From positions 1 through 25,592 of the forward strand of contig JAFGNY010000114.1 in the NCBI GenBank assembly GCA_016926765.1: a stretch of 25,592 nt of DNA. The letters are read 5' to 3'. The translations under genes and the position numbers were made by a program. The DNA is from Bacteroidales bacterium (GTDB lineage Bacteria > Bacteroidota > Bacteroidia > Bacteroidales > FEN-979). Numbering within the stretch: position 1 is the stretch's first letter; every line of letters starts with the position of its first letter. Below the pieces are notes generated by a model. It did no database searches. It saw nothing but the letters and a program-made list of their open reading frames with translations, and was not told where the DNA came from. Positions 16,160-24,446 of the stretch are shown in pieces.

Positions 16160-19100
16160 ATGCACAGGATTTTCTTGATTTTCATTCTTGGTTGTCAGCT
16201 ATCGGTCATCCGTTTTCAGACAGCTTATTCTCTGACTTACCAAGGCATCACAACACCATGGCACCATGGCACTACGGCATCAGTTATCAATTATGACTCC
16301 TTATGGATTCATGTTGATTCATTGAATAGAGAAGGATTGCCAAATTCTGCCCTGGCTATTGTCGATCACATTTACAACCAGGCTAAAACTTCTTCGGATG
16401 ATCCCCAACTGGTTAAAGCAATCCTTTACCGCATCAGTTTGAATTCAACATTTCAGGAAAATGCTCCATTGGAGTCGATCCTGGATCTCCGCAATGAGAT
16501 CGAAAGGTCACGCCCGCCCGTAACCCAGATCCTTTCCTCGATTCTGGGAGAGCTGTATGATAGCTATTATCAGCGTAACCGATACCGTATCAATGGCAGA
16601 GCACCCCTGACCGGAAGGATCCAGGGGAATCCTGAGACCTGGGACGCAAGGAGATTTCTATATGAGATGATCCTTGAATACCGGCAATCGCTTTCAGATG
16701 AAGCCCTGCTTCAGGAAATCCCATTGGACCGTTATCGTGGCATCCTCGATAACCCTTCCGCAGTTCCGGAGGAAAATCTGACATTTCCCCTGATCCATTC
16801 AACGTTATTTGATTTCCTTTCCCAGCGGGCACTTCAGTTTTTTACCCGGCGTGAACTCCCGATAACCCAACCTTCAAAGACATTCACACTCGATCATAGG
16901 GTATTTTTTGCCCAGACACCTGAATTTATAGACTTTCCGCTGAAACCCCAGGGCATTCATGCCCGTCCCGGCGACGGTACATTCATTCCCGTTGGTACCG
17001 ATACTCTTTCTCTTACCTGGTATGCCATCCGGATCTATCAGGCTCTTGCACAGTTTCACCTCAACAATAAAAATCCGGAAGCGTTGATCTACTGGGAGCT
17101 TCAACGGTTATCATTCGTCCATCAGCAGAGCACCCTCTCCGGTAAAGATAGTCTCTATTTGACCGCACTCCGGGAATTTGAACACGATTACCGGTTCTCT
17201 CCGGCTTCAACGGAGATCTCCTTCGAATTGGCCCAGGCTCTCATAAACGAAGGAGAAACCTTCAATCCATTGGTGTCAGAAGCCCATCGGTGGGAATTGA
17301 AAGATGCCTTAACGATTAGCACGGATGCCGTAGAGAGATTTCCGGAGTCCTTGGGTGGAAAAAACTGCAAATCGCTGATTAAAAAAATCCTTGCGTCTTC
17401 TCTTATGGTTTCGGCCGAATACGCGATCATTCCGGATCACCCCGCATTGGCATCTCTTGCCTTTAAAAACATCCCTTTTCTCTATTTCCGGCTGATTAAA
17501 GCCGATCCCGAAACAGCAAAAACTACCTTTTCGGGATTGAAGCAGGAGGAGGTTTTCAACTACCTGAGGACGATGAAAGCTGTCAGCCAATGGGAGATCC
17601 CTCTTCCTTTTACAGGTGATTATCAGGAACATCGCACCGAGATCAGCATCCCTCCCGTCCAACCCGGTTATTATATTCTTTTTACTTCTGCCGATTCGCT
17701 GTTCCAAAATCCAGCCATACCATTTTCTTACCAGGCGATCTGGTCTTCCGGTATCAGTTATATTAGCCAGCGCAACCTCCTGGGAAGTATCGATATCTTT
17801 TTGCTGGACCGTAAGACGGGATCTCCTCTCAAGGAGATTTTTACAGAGGTTTTTTCCAAAACATATGATAATAGAACCCGTCAGTATGTGTTGACGAAAA
17901 CCGGTGAGTTCCACTCCGTCCAATCGGGTTTTTTTACTATACCTCCTCCTCTGGGCAAGGGTTCGCATTCCAATCTTATTCTTTCTATTCATCACGGAGA
18001 TGATTTCCTGATTTCGGAACCTCTTTATGTTTACCCGGCAGCAGATCATCAGGCGAGGCCAGTGGAACAAACACGGTTTTTTACCGACCGCGCTATTTAC
18101 CGTCCCGGTCAGCCGATCTATTTCAAAGGAATCGTGCTTGAGCGAACCGGAGATTCCACTTCGCTGAAAGGGGCAAAAAAGACTCTGGTCACTTTTTCTG
18201 ATGTCAACGGGCAAATAATCATGGAGCAGTGGTTTACAACGGATGACTATGGATCATTCAATGGTTCATTTACAGCTCCATCAGGAGTTCTGTTGGGTGA
18301 TATGAGAATATTCAATGAATCTGGATCTATTGTTATCGCAATTGAAGAATATAAAAGACCCACGTTTGAGGTACTCTTTAGTCCGGTTGAAGGGAACTAC
18401 CGGCTTGGGGAGATGGTCAACATTACCGGTAAAGCATTGGGCTATGCAGGCAATGCCATCGATGCCGGAATGGTTACCTATCGTGTAGTGAGAACAGCCT
18501 CATTTCCCTATTGGAGAAATTCGTGGCGCTTGCCATTTCCTTCCTCCCCTGAAGTTGAAATTTCAAACGGGACCCTCCTCACGGGAACGGATGGATCTTT
18601 CTTGATTCCTTTTTATGCACTACCCGACAACTCTATTTCCCGTCCCGACCAGCCGGTGTTCACTTTCCAGGTATTTGTCACCGTTACAGATCTCAAAGGA
18701 GAGAGCCGTTCAGCACAGGAATCCGTTTCTATTGGCTATACCTCTCTTTTGATCAACCTTTCCCTGCCGGAGAGGCTGAACCTGCATTCGGGAGATCCTT
18801 TCATACTGACAACAACCAACCTCAATGGCAGGATCACTCCGACCAAGGTGCAGATAACACTTGACAAACTCTCCGGTCCTATGAGGGCTTTCAAGCCACG
18901 TCAATGGGAACAGCCCGATACCATGATCCTTTCGAGGGATGAATTTTACAAAAAGTTCCCGAACGATATCTATGGAGCTGATGACAATCCGGATGAGTGG
19001 CCGATGGAAAAGAGGATCTTCAGCCGACCGATGAACACTGTGAAAGATACAATGATCTATCTGACAGATTCGGGATACGCGATACGAGATAATAAAGGTA

Positions 19101-22100
19101 AAGATCCCGGATCCCAGATCCCGGATCCCGGATCGTACAAGCTCACTCTCTCTGCCACAGATCCTTTCGGCCAAGAAGTGGAGAAAGTCATTTATTTCAC
19201 AGCTTTCGACCTGGAAGCCAGGCGTGTTCCGGTTCCGGTAATGAACTGGTTCGTACCGGTCAAGAGTTCTGGCGAGCCGGGCGAAATGGCCTCTTTTCTT
19301 ATCGGAACCAGCGAAAAGGAGATCCGGGTAATCCAGGAGATCCGGGTGAAAGAAAAACTCTGTTCAAGGGTGTGGATCACGCTCAGAAACCAGCAAAAAG
19401 TGGTGGAGATTCCAATCCTTGAAGAGTTCCGGGGGAATTTCTCAGTCAACTTCATATTTGTTTGCCAAAACCGGGTGTTCCAGAACAGCCAGGTGGTTTC
19501 AGTTCCTTATACAAATAAAAAGCTGGATATCCATTTTGAAACCTTCAGGAACAAGCTAATGCCTGGACAGCAGGAGGAGTGGAAGATCCGTATCACCGAC
19601 GCCGACCACAAAGGATTGCCCGCATCCTTTCTAACCACAATGTATGACCGTTCGCTTGATCAGTTCCGGAGCAATACCTGGTCGTTTGACTTGTTTAGGC
19701 ACCATTTTTATGGTGACCCATGGGAAGTGAATGATGATTTCAGGACCACCAGTGACTCCTGGTATGCATCATGGCTGAATTCGTTGAATTTTCATTATAG
19801 CAATCCCTATCAGTTAAACTGGTTCGGAATGCAGATATCGGGGTATGGCCCTCCATGGAGAGGAGGGATGAAAGGCCAAGGGCTATTTAAAAACCAGGAA
19901 GCCTATTTCACTGAAGCAGAATCCATGCTGACAGCCGGACAAAATCCTCCTCCTCCTCCGCCAATGGATGATTTGTCAAACCCGGACCAACCCGACAAAG
20001 CTCGTGACAGGAGTCCGGAAAATCAAACAATCCCGGTGTTCCCTGTTCGCAAAGATTTTCGTGAGACGGCTTTTTTCTATCCTTCACTTCTCAGCGACAG
20101 CAGTGGTTATCTGCACTTGAAATTCACAGTCCCTGAAGTGCTCACTTCCTGGAAACTGCTGGGGTTGGCCTACACCAAACAGCTGGATTACGGACTGCTA
20201 GAGAAGGAGGTGGTCACAAAAAAGGACCTCATGGTTTTCCCAAATGCTCCCCGATTTGTCCGGCAAGGAGACACGGTTGTATTCATCGCCCGTATTGTAA
20301 ACCTCAGTGATCACGAGATCTCCGGAGAGGCGAAACTGGATCTTTCAGAAGCGATCACCATGCAGCCGCTGAATCAACTAATCCTGGATACCGGATACGG
20401 GATATGGGATACGGGAAATATCAATCGCGAATCCCGTATCGCTGATCGTATATCCTTTCACATTTCTCCCGGTCAGTCAACGACAGTTTCCTGGACTCTG
20501 GTGATGCCTGTTTCAAAATTCATCAATATGCTGCAGTACACAGTCCTGGCTCAGGCCGGAGATTTCAGCGATGGTGAGACCAATATCCTGCCGGTTCTGA
20601 GCAACCGTATGCTGGTAACTGAAACCTTACCCTTACCGGTAAACGGAAAAGGGAGTTTTGATTTTACCTTTGATAACGTGCTTAAATCGGCATCCCTGCC
20701 ATCACTCATCAACTACAGGCTTACCCTTGAATTTGCTTCCAGTCCGGCCTGGTTTGCCATCCAGGCGCTGCCGTCTCTGAACCAAAAAAATTACAGGAAC
20801 ACGGATCAGATCTTTGATGCCTTTTATGCAAATGCTCTGGCAGCCCATATCGCCAATGCTAACCAGAAGATCCGCCAGGTATTCGAAAGCTGGAAATCAC
20901 TTACTCCTGATGCCTTGCTCTCAAATCTCCAGAAGAACGAAGAACTGAAATCCGCAATACTAGAGGAGACACCATGGGTAATGGAGGCGAAAAACGAGAC
21001 GGAATCCCGAAGAAACCTCGGGCTCTTCTTTGATCATAACAACCTGCAACAAAACCTGAGCGAAAATCTGAAGCAGATCAGGCAGATGCAGTACCCCTCA
21101 GGCGGATGGCCTTGGTTTGAAGGCATGCAAGAAAACCGGCTGGTTACTCTTTCCATCGTCACAGGTCTGGGAAAACTGAACCACCTGGGAGTCAGGTTTG
21201 CGGAGAGTAGTGCCGATCTAGATCAAATGGTCCTCGCGGCTTTCTCCTACCTCGACCGGGAAATGATGAATGACTATAAACAAATGGAGAAGACCTTTCC
21301 GGAGAAGATGGAGGAGAATCACCTGACTCCCTTTCAGGTAAAATACCTCTACGCATTGAGCCTTTTCAACCGGTTACCTGATACCAGATACCCGATGCCA
21401 GACAGGGAACAGGGAATCATTAAGGCCCTTGAGTATTATACTTCACAGGCGAGAAATTTCTGGCTGAAACAGGATCTTACTTCCCAGGCAATGATTGCAT
21501 TCGCCTTGAATCGCATCGGGGATGACATCACCCCGAAAACCATCCTGAAATCGTTGTCGGAACGGGCGTTGCACTCTCCCGAACTGGGGATGTATTGGGC
21601 TGCTCCCGGAGGGTATGAATGGTATCAGCAACCTGTGGAGAGACAGTCGATGCTGATCGAAGCGTTTGATGAGGTTGCAAATGACCAAAAATCCGTGGAG
21701 GAGATGCAGGTATGGCTACTCAAGCAGAAGCAGACACACATGTGGAAAACCAAACAGGCAACCGTGGATGCCTGTTATGCCCTTCTTCTGCGAGGTACCA
21801 ACATCCTGGCAGCCGATCCGCAGGTGAGGATAAAGCTTGGAAATCTAGAGATTGATCCTGCCTCGATGCCCGATATCCGACAGGATGCTGGTACGGGTTA
21901 CTTCCGGATGTCGTGGAGTGGCGAAGCCATCCGGCCGGAAATGGGAAACATCCGGGTCACCAAATCCACCAATGGCATCGCGTGGGGTGGACTCTATTGG
22001 CAGTATTTTGAGAACCTGGATCAGATCACGGCTCACGAAACACCTTTGACGGTTGAGAAGCAAATCTTCCTGGAGAAAAACACGGAAGCAGGACCTATGC

Positions 22101-22546
22101 TGGAAAGGATATCAGATGCCGGATACCAGATGCCGGATTCAGCATCCAGCATCCAGGATCCAGCATTACTTCAAATTGGCGACAAGCTGAAGGTTCGTCT
22201 CATCGTCACCGTTGATCGCAACATGGACTTCGTGCACCTGAAAGACATGCGTGCTGCCGGACTGGAACCCCTCTCCCCATCCCCCTCCCCTAAAGGGGCG
22301 GGGATTTACCCGCAATCATTATCCGGGTACCGGTACCAGGATGGCCTGGGATATTACCAATCCATCACCGACCTGGCTACCAACTTCTTCTTCGACTACC
22401 TGCCCAAAGGGACCTGGGTATTCGAATATCCGCTGGTGGTGAACAATGCCGGAGATTTTTCGACGGGTATTGCCACGATCCAATGCATGTACGCTCCGGA
22501 ATTTTCGGCACATTCCGAAGGAAGCAGGTTGGAGGTAGGAAAGTGA
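16160..22546 (+). CDS. Giant alpha-2-macroglobulin-like lipoprotein, thioester Cys missing
   Basis: A 2128-residue protein. The start at 16160 gives a short signal MHRIFLIFILGC, whose last residues resemble a lipobox (Cys12); a longer frame from 16079 lacks a signal at its front. The N-terminal 600 residues are a Bacteroidota-type extension (YDSLWIHVDSLNREGLPNSA). Then come MG2 (FFTDRAIYRPGQPIYFKG, about 640), further macroglobulin domains, a PPPPPP linker and the A2M domain (VRKDFRETAFFYPSLLSDSSG, about 1295). The thioester-type helical domain (QYPSGGWPWFEG, about 1644) and a receptor-like end (MYAPEFSAHSEG, about 2110) follow. The family traps proteases through a CxEQ thioester; here the aligned site reads NTDQ (1547-1550), so covalent trapping looks impossible. 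No pbpC partner is adjacent. Several repeat arrays interrupt the gene in frame. Confidence 0.9.
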   Translation: MHRIFLIFILGCQLSVIRFQTAYSLTYQGITTPWHHGTTASVINYDSLWIHVDSLNREGLPNSALAIVDHIYNQAKTSSDDPQLVKAILYRISLNSTFQENAPLESILDLRNEIERSRPPVTQILSSILGELYDSYYQRNRYRINGRAPLTGRIQGNPETWDARRFLYEMILEYRQSLSDEALLQEIPLDRYRGILDNPSAVPEENLTFPLIHSTLFDFLSQRALQFFTRRELPITQPSKTFTLDHRVFFAQTPEFIDFPLKPQGIHARPGDGTFIPVGTDTLSLTWYAIRIYQALAQFHLNNKNPEALIYWELQRLSFVHQQSTLSGKDSLYLTALREFEHDYRFSPASTEISFELAQALINEGETFNPLVSEAHRWELKDALTISTDAVERFPESLGGKNCKSLIKKILASSLMVSAEYAIIPDHPALASLAFKNIPFLYFRLIKADPETAKTTFSGLKQEEVFNYLRTMKAVSQWEIPLPFTGDYQEHRTEISIPPVQPGYYILFTSADSLFQNPAIPFSYQAIWSSGISYISQRNLLGSIDIFLLDRKTGSPLKEIFTEVFSKTYDNRTRQYVLTKTGEFHSVQSGFFTIPPPLGKGSHSNLILSIHHGDDFLISEPLYVYPAADHQARPVEQTRFFTDRAIYRPGQPIYFKGIVLERTGDSTSLKGAKKTLVTFSDVNGQIIMEQWFTTDDYGSFNGSFTAPSGVLLGDMRIFNESGSIVIAIEEYKRPTFEVLFSPVEGNYRLGEMVNITGKALGYAGNAIDAGMVTYRVVRTASFPYWRNSWRLPFPSSPEVEISNGTLLTGTDGSFLIPFYALPDNSISRPDQPVFTFQVFVTVTDLKGESRSAQESVSIGYTSLLINLSLPERLNLHSGDPFILTTTNLNGRITPTKVQITLDKLSGPMRAFKPRQWEQPDTMILSRDEFYKKFPNDIYGADDNPDEWPMEKRIFSRPMNTVKDTMIYLTDSGYAIRDNKGKDPGSQIPDPGSYKLTLSATDPFGQEVEKVIYFTAFDLEARRVPVPVMNWFVPVKSSGEPGEMASFLIGTSEKEIRVIQEIRVKEKLCSRVWITLRNQQKVVEIPILEEFRGNFSVNFIFVCQNRVFQNSQVVSVPYTNKKLDIHFETFRNKLMPGQQEEWKIRITDADHKGLPASFLTTMYDRSLDQFRSNTWSFDLFRHHFYGDPWEVNDDFRTTSDSWYASWLNSLNFHYSNPYQLNWFGMQISGYGPPWRGGMKGQGLFKNQEAYFTEAESMLTAGQNPPPPPPMDDLSNPDQPDKARDRSPENQTIPVFPVRKDFRETAFFYPSLLSDSSGYLHLKFTVPEVLTSWKLLGLAYTKQLDYGLLEKEVVTKKDLMVFPNAPRFVRQGDTVVFIARIVNLSDHEISGEAKLDLSEAITMQPLNQLILDTGYGIWDTGNINRESRIADRISFHISPGQSTTVSWTLVMPVSKFINMLQYTVLAQAGDFSDGETNILPVLSNRMLVTETLPLPVNGKGSFDFTFDNVLKSASLPSLINYRLTLEFASSPAWFAIQALPSLNQKNYRNTDQIFDAFYANALAAHIANANQKIRQVFESWKSLTPDALLSNLQKNEELKSAILEETPWVMEAKNETESRRNLGLFFDHNNLQQNLSENLKQIRQMQYPSGGWPWFEGMQENRLVTLSIVTGLGKLNHLGVRFAESSADLDQMVLAAFSYLDREMMNDYKQMEKTFPEKMEENHLTPFQVKYLYALSLFNRLPDTRYPMPDREQGIIKALEYYTSQARNFWLKQDLTSQAMIAFALNRIGDDITPKTILKSLSERALHSPELGMYWAAPGGYEWYQQPVERQSMLIEAFDEVANDQKSVEEMQVWLLKQKQTHMWKTKQATVDACYALLLRGTNILAADPQVRIKLGNLEIDPASMPDIRQDAGTGYFRMSWSGEAIRPEMGNIRVTKSTNGIAWGGLYWQYFENLDQITAHETPLTVEKQIFLEKNTEAGPMLERISDAGYQMPDSASSIQDPALLQIGDKLKVRLIVTVDRNMDFVHLKDMRAAGLEPLSPSPSPKGAGIYPQSLSGYRYQDGLGYYQSITDLATNFFFDYLPKGTWVFEYPLVVNNAGDFSTGIATIQCMYAPEFSAHSEGSRLEVGK
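16195..16222 (+). repeat. Heptamer array TCNGNNA-type, 4 units, in coding sequence
   Basis: Four consecutive 7-nt units read TCAGCTA, TCGGTCA, TCCGTTT and TCAGACA. The array begins at the last base of the lipobox Cys codon and encodes QLSVIRFQT. Similar peptides (QLSVIS-like) are familiar translations of heptamer repeats in other bacteria. Confidence 0.6.
16254..16277 (+). repeat. Octamer array CACCATGG, 3 units, in coding sequence
   Basis: CACCATGG is repeated twice perfectly, followed by CACTACGG, giving the unusual peptide TTPWHHGTT soon after the signal peptide. It is 31 nt downstream of the heptamer array. Confidence 0.6.
19074..19137 (+). repeat. GATACGN and GATCCCG heptamer arrays in coding sequence
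   Basis: GATACGC, GATACGA and GATAATA (19074-19094) are followed after 8 nt by GATCCCG, GATCCCA, GATCCCG, GATCCCG and a degenerate GATCGTA (19103-19137). The second block encodes DPGSQIPDPGSY. The reading frame stays open throughout. Confidence 0.8.
20387..20440 (+). repeat. GATACGG heptamer array with inverted arm, in coding sequence
   Basis: Four units, GATACCG, GATACGG, GATATGG and GATACGG (20387-20414), are followed by an inverted copy. GATACGGGA (20408-20416) pairs perfectly with TCCCGTATC (20432-20440) over a 15-nt loop. The stretch encodes DTGYGIWDTGN and then RESRI. Confidence 0.8.
21380..21400 (+). repeat. GATACCN heptamer array, 3 units, in coding sequence
   Basis: GATACCA, GATACCC and GATGCCA run in exact 7-nt phase and encode DTRYPMPD. 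A fourth, degenerate unit (GACAGGG) may follow. Confidence 0.6.
22108..22163 (+). repeat. Eight-unit GATGCCG/CATCCAG heptamer array in coding sequence
   Basis: Eight units in unbroken 7-nt phase: GATATCA, GATGCCG, GATACCA, GATGCCG, GATTCAG, CATCCAG, CATCCAG and GATCCAG. The last four read as the opposite-strand version (CTGGATG), so the array turns over in its middle. It encodes ISDAGYQMPDSASSIQDP. Confidence 0.8.
22282..22303 (+). repeat. C-rich/G-rich palindrome in coding sequence
   Basis: CCCCTCCCCT (22282-22291) and AGGGGCGGGG (22294-22303) form a 10-bp stem with one mismatch and a 2-nt loop. The region encodes PLSPSPSPKGAG. This resembles dispersed palindromes of many bacteria that are translated as SPSPKGEG-like peptides. 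Confidence 0.7.
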
Positions 22547-22555
22547 GTGTGAGGT

Positions 22556-22648
22556 TATGAGAGTCTTAGAGTATGAGAGTAAATTAAAATTACTTTGTAC
22601 GTCTAACTTCTAACTTGCGTTCGTACTTCGTTCTTCTAACTTCGTACG
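22556..22648 (+). repeat. Two short-unit arrays in the A2M-aspS gap
   Basis: Octamers TATGAGAG, TCTTAGAG and TATGAGAG occupy 22556-22579. Heptamers TCTAACT, TCTAACT, then an irregular TGCGT, then TCGTACT, TCGTTCT, TCTAACT and TCGTACG occupy 22602-22648. Together they fill most of the 146-bp gap and end 11 nt before the aspS -7 box. Nothing else is recognised in the gap. Confidence 0.75.
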
Positions 22649-22659
22649 TTGAATATCAC

Positions 22660-22667
22660 TACTTTTG
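22660..22667 (+). promoter_or_regulatory. aspS promoter (-7 box)
   Basis: TACTTTTG followed by C is a perfect TAnnTTTG box, 25 nt before the chosen aspS ATG. No TTTG is present at -33; that position is occupied by the TCTAACT/TCGTACG repeat array. The box would lie inside a longer reading frame that starts at 22615, which argues for the later start. Confidence 0.5.
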
Positions 22668-22692
22668 CTATTCAAATTTCAATCAAACCACG

Positions 22693-24432
22693 ATGTTTCG
22701 AACACACACCTGCGGGGAATTAAGGCTTTCAGATTCAGGGAATAACGTAACACTGGCCGGATGGGTGCAGCGCAACCGTGAGATGGGCGGCCTCACCTTT
22801 ATCGATCTGCGCGACCGGTACGGGATCACCCAGCTGGTTTTCAATATGGAGGTGAACCCTGATCTGTGCAAAGAGGCCCGCGAACTGGGTAGGGAATTTG
22901 TGATCCAGGCAACAGGCAGGGTAGCCGAACGCTCTAACAAAAATCCCACTATTCCTACCGGCGACATCGAGATCAGGGTGGAAAAACTGGAGGTACTCAA
23001 TCCCTCACAGATACCCCCTTTCACGATTGAGGACCATACCGATGGTGGTGAGGAACAGCGCATGAGATACCGTTACCTGGATCTGCGCCGTAATGAAAAT
23101 AAAAAGAACCTGCTCCTTCGTCACAAAATGGCCATTGAATCCCGAAACTACCTGGCCTCTAAGGATTTCATCGAAATAGAAACCCCCTACCTGATCAAAT
23201 CTACCCCCGAAGGCGCCCGTGATTTTGTGGTCCCCTCCCGGATGAATGAAGGTCAGTTTTACGCTCTTCCGCAATCGCCGCAAACCTTTAAGCAACTCCT
23301 TATGGTAGCCGGCTACGACCGGTACTACCAGATCGTTCGCTGTTTCCGCGATGAAGACCTGCGTGCCGACCGCCAGCCGGAATTCACCCAGATCGACTGT
23401 GAAATGTCATTTGTTGACCGCGACGATATCCTCAATACGTTTGAAGGATTAGCCAAACACCTCTTCCATTCAGTCCTTGGAATGGATGTAACAGATTTCC
23501 CCCGGATGCCATATGAAGAGGCCATGAAGCTGTATGGATCCGACAAGCCCGACATCCGTTTCGGGATGACAATTACGGAACTGAATTCCCTGATGAAAGG
23601 GAAAGGATTCCCCGTGTTTGACCAGGCAGAACTCATCGTTGGCATCACTGCCGAGGGATGTGCTGAGTACACACGGAAACAATTGGATGAATTGACCGAT
23701 TTCGTCCGCAGACCGCAGGTAGGCGCTACCGGATTGGTCTATGTCAAATACAACCCCGACGGGAGCATCAAGTCATCCGTAGATAAATTCTACACGCCGG
23801 AAGATCTGAAGCCGGTTCTGGAGGTCTTTCAGGCACATCCCGGCGACCTGGTCCTGATTCTGGCCGGCGACGCTGACAAAACGCGATCCGCTCTGGGAGG
23901 CCTCCGCCTTGAGATGGGCAAACGGTTAAATCTGATCGATCCAAAGGTGTTCAAGCCCCTTTGGGTTATCGATTTTCCCCTGCTGGAGTGGGATGAAGAG
24001 ACCCAGCGCTTCTATGCCAAGCACCATCCCTTTACCGCGCCCAAACAGGAAGACATTCCGCAGCTCATGTTCGGAGATGCCAAAAAAGTGAGGGCCAATG
24101 CCTACGACCTGGTGATCAACGGCGTAGAGATCGGTGGCGGGTCGGTCCGGATCCATGACAAAGCACTTCAGCAGCTGATGTTCCAAAAGCTGGGCTTTAC
24201 TGACGAAGAGGCAGCCAATCAGTTCGGCTTCCTGATGAACGCCTTCGAATACGGCGCACCGCCTCACGGCGGCATCGCCTTCGGATTCGACCGCTGGGTC
24301 ACTATTTTCGGCGGCGGCAACTCCATCCGCGACTTCATCGCTTTCCCAAAAAACAATGCCGGCAGGGATGTGATGATCGATTCGCCTTCAGAGATCAGCG
24401 AGGAGCAGAAGAAGGAGTTGGGAATTAAATAA
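22693..24432 (+). CDS. aspS: Aspartyl-tRNA synthetase
   Basis: A 579-residue class IIb synthetase that charges tRNA-Asp. The start at 22693 (MFRTHTCGELRLSDSG) is the standard N-terminus. The OB-fold anticodon domain (LAGWVQRNREMGGLTFIDLRDRYG) occupies about 20-45. Motif 1 is around KMAIESRNYLASKDFIEIETP, motif 2 is FRDEDLRADRQPEFTQID, and motif 3 is GAPPHGGIAFGFDRW near the C-terminus. The bacterial GAD insertion (about residues 290-410) is present. Length and motifs are normal. Whether it also charges tRNA-Asn cannot be told from this window. It is probably transcribed from its own promoter. Confidence 0.98.
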   Translation: MFRTHTCGELRLSDSGNNVTLAGWVQRNREMGGLTFIDLRDRYGITQLVFNMEVNPDLCKEARELGREFVIQATGRVAERSNKNPTIPTGDIEIRVEKLEVLNPSQIPPFTIEDHTDGGEEQRMRYRYLDLRRNENKKNLLLRHKMAIESRNYLASKDFIEIETPYLIKSTPEGARDFVVPSRMNEGQFYALPQSPQTFKQLLMVAGYDRYYQIVRCFRDEDLRADRQPEFTQIDCEMSFVDRDDILNTFEGLAKHLFHSVLGMDVTDFPRMPYEEAMKLYGSDKPDIRFGMTITELNSLMKGKGFPVFDQAELIVGITAEGCAEYTRKQLDELTDFVRRPQVGATGLVYVKYNPDGSIKSSVDKFYTPEDLKPVLEVFQAHPGDLVLILAGDADKTRSALGGLRLEMGKRLNLIDPKVFKPLWVIDFPLLEWDEETQRFYAKHHPFTAPKQEDIPQLMFGDAKKVRANAYDLVINGVEIGGGSVRIHDKALQQLMFQKLGFTDEEAANQFGFLMNAFEYGAPPHGGIAFGFDRWVTIFGGGNSIRDFIAFPKNNAGRDVMIDSPSEISEEQKKELGIK

Positions 24433-24446
24433 AAGTGGGAAGTAAT

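Noticed and set aside
17309..18214. Long open frame on the minus strand (about 300 codons)
   Set aside because: It lies wholly antisense to the A2M-like gene, its translation is Arg/Lys/Cys-rich with no recognisable domain, and the plus-strand protein has clear family motifs here.
22326..22337. Perfect palindrome GGTACCGGTACC in the A2M-like gene
   Set aside because: The encoded SGYRYQDGLGYY fits the conserved C-terminal block of the family, so it is probably chance codon use, not an inserted element.
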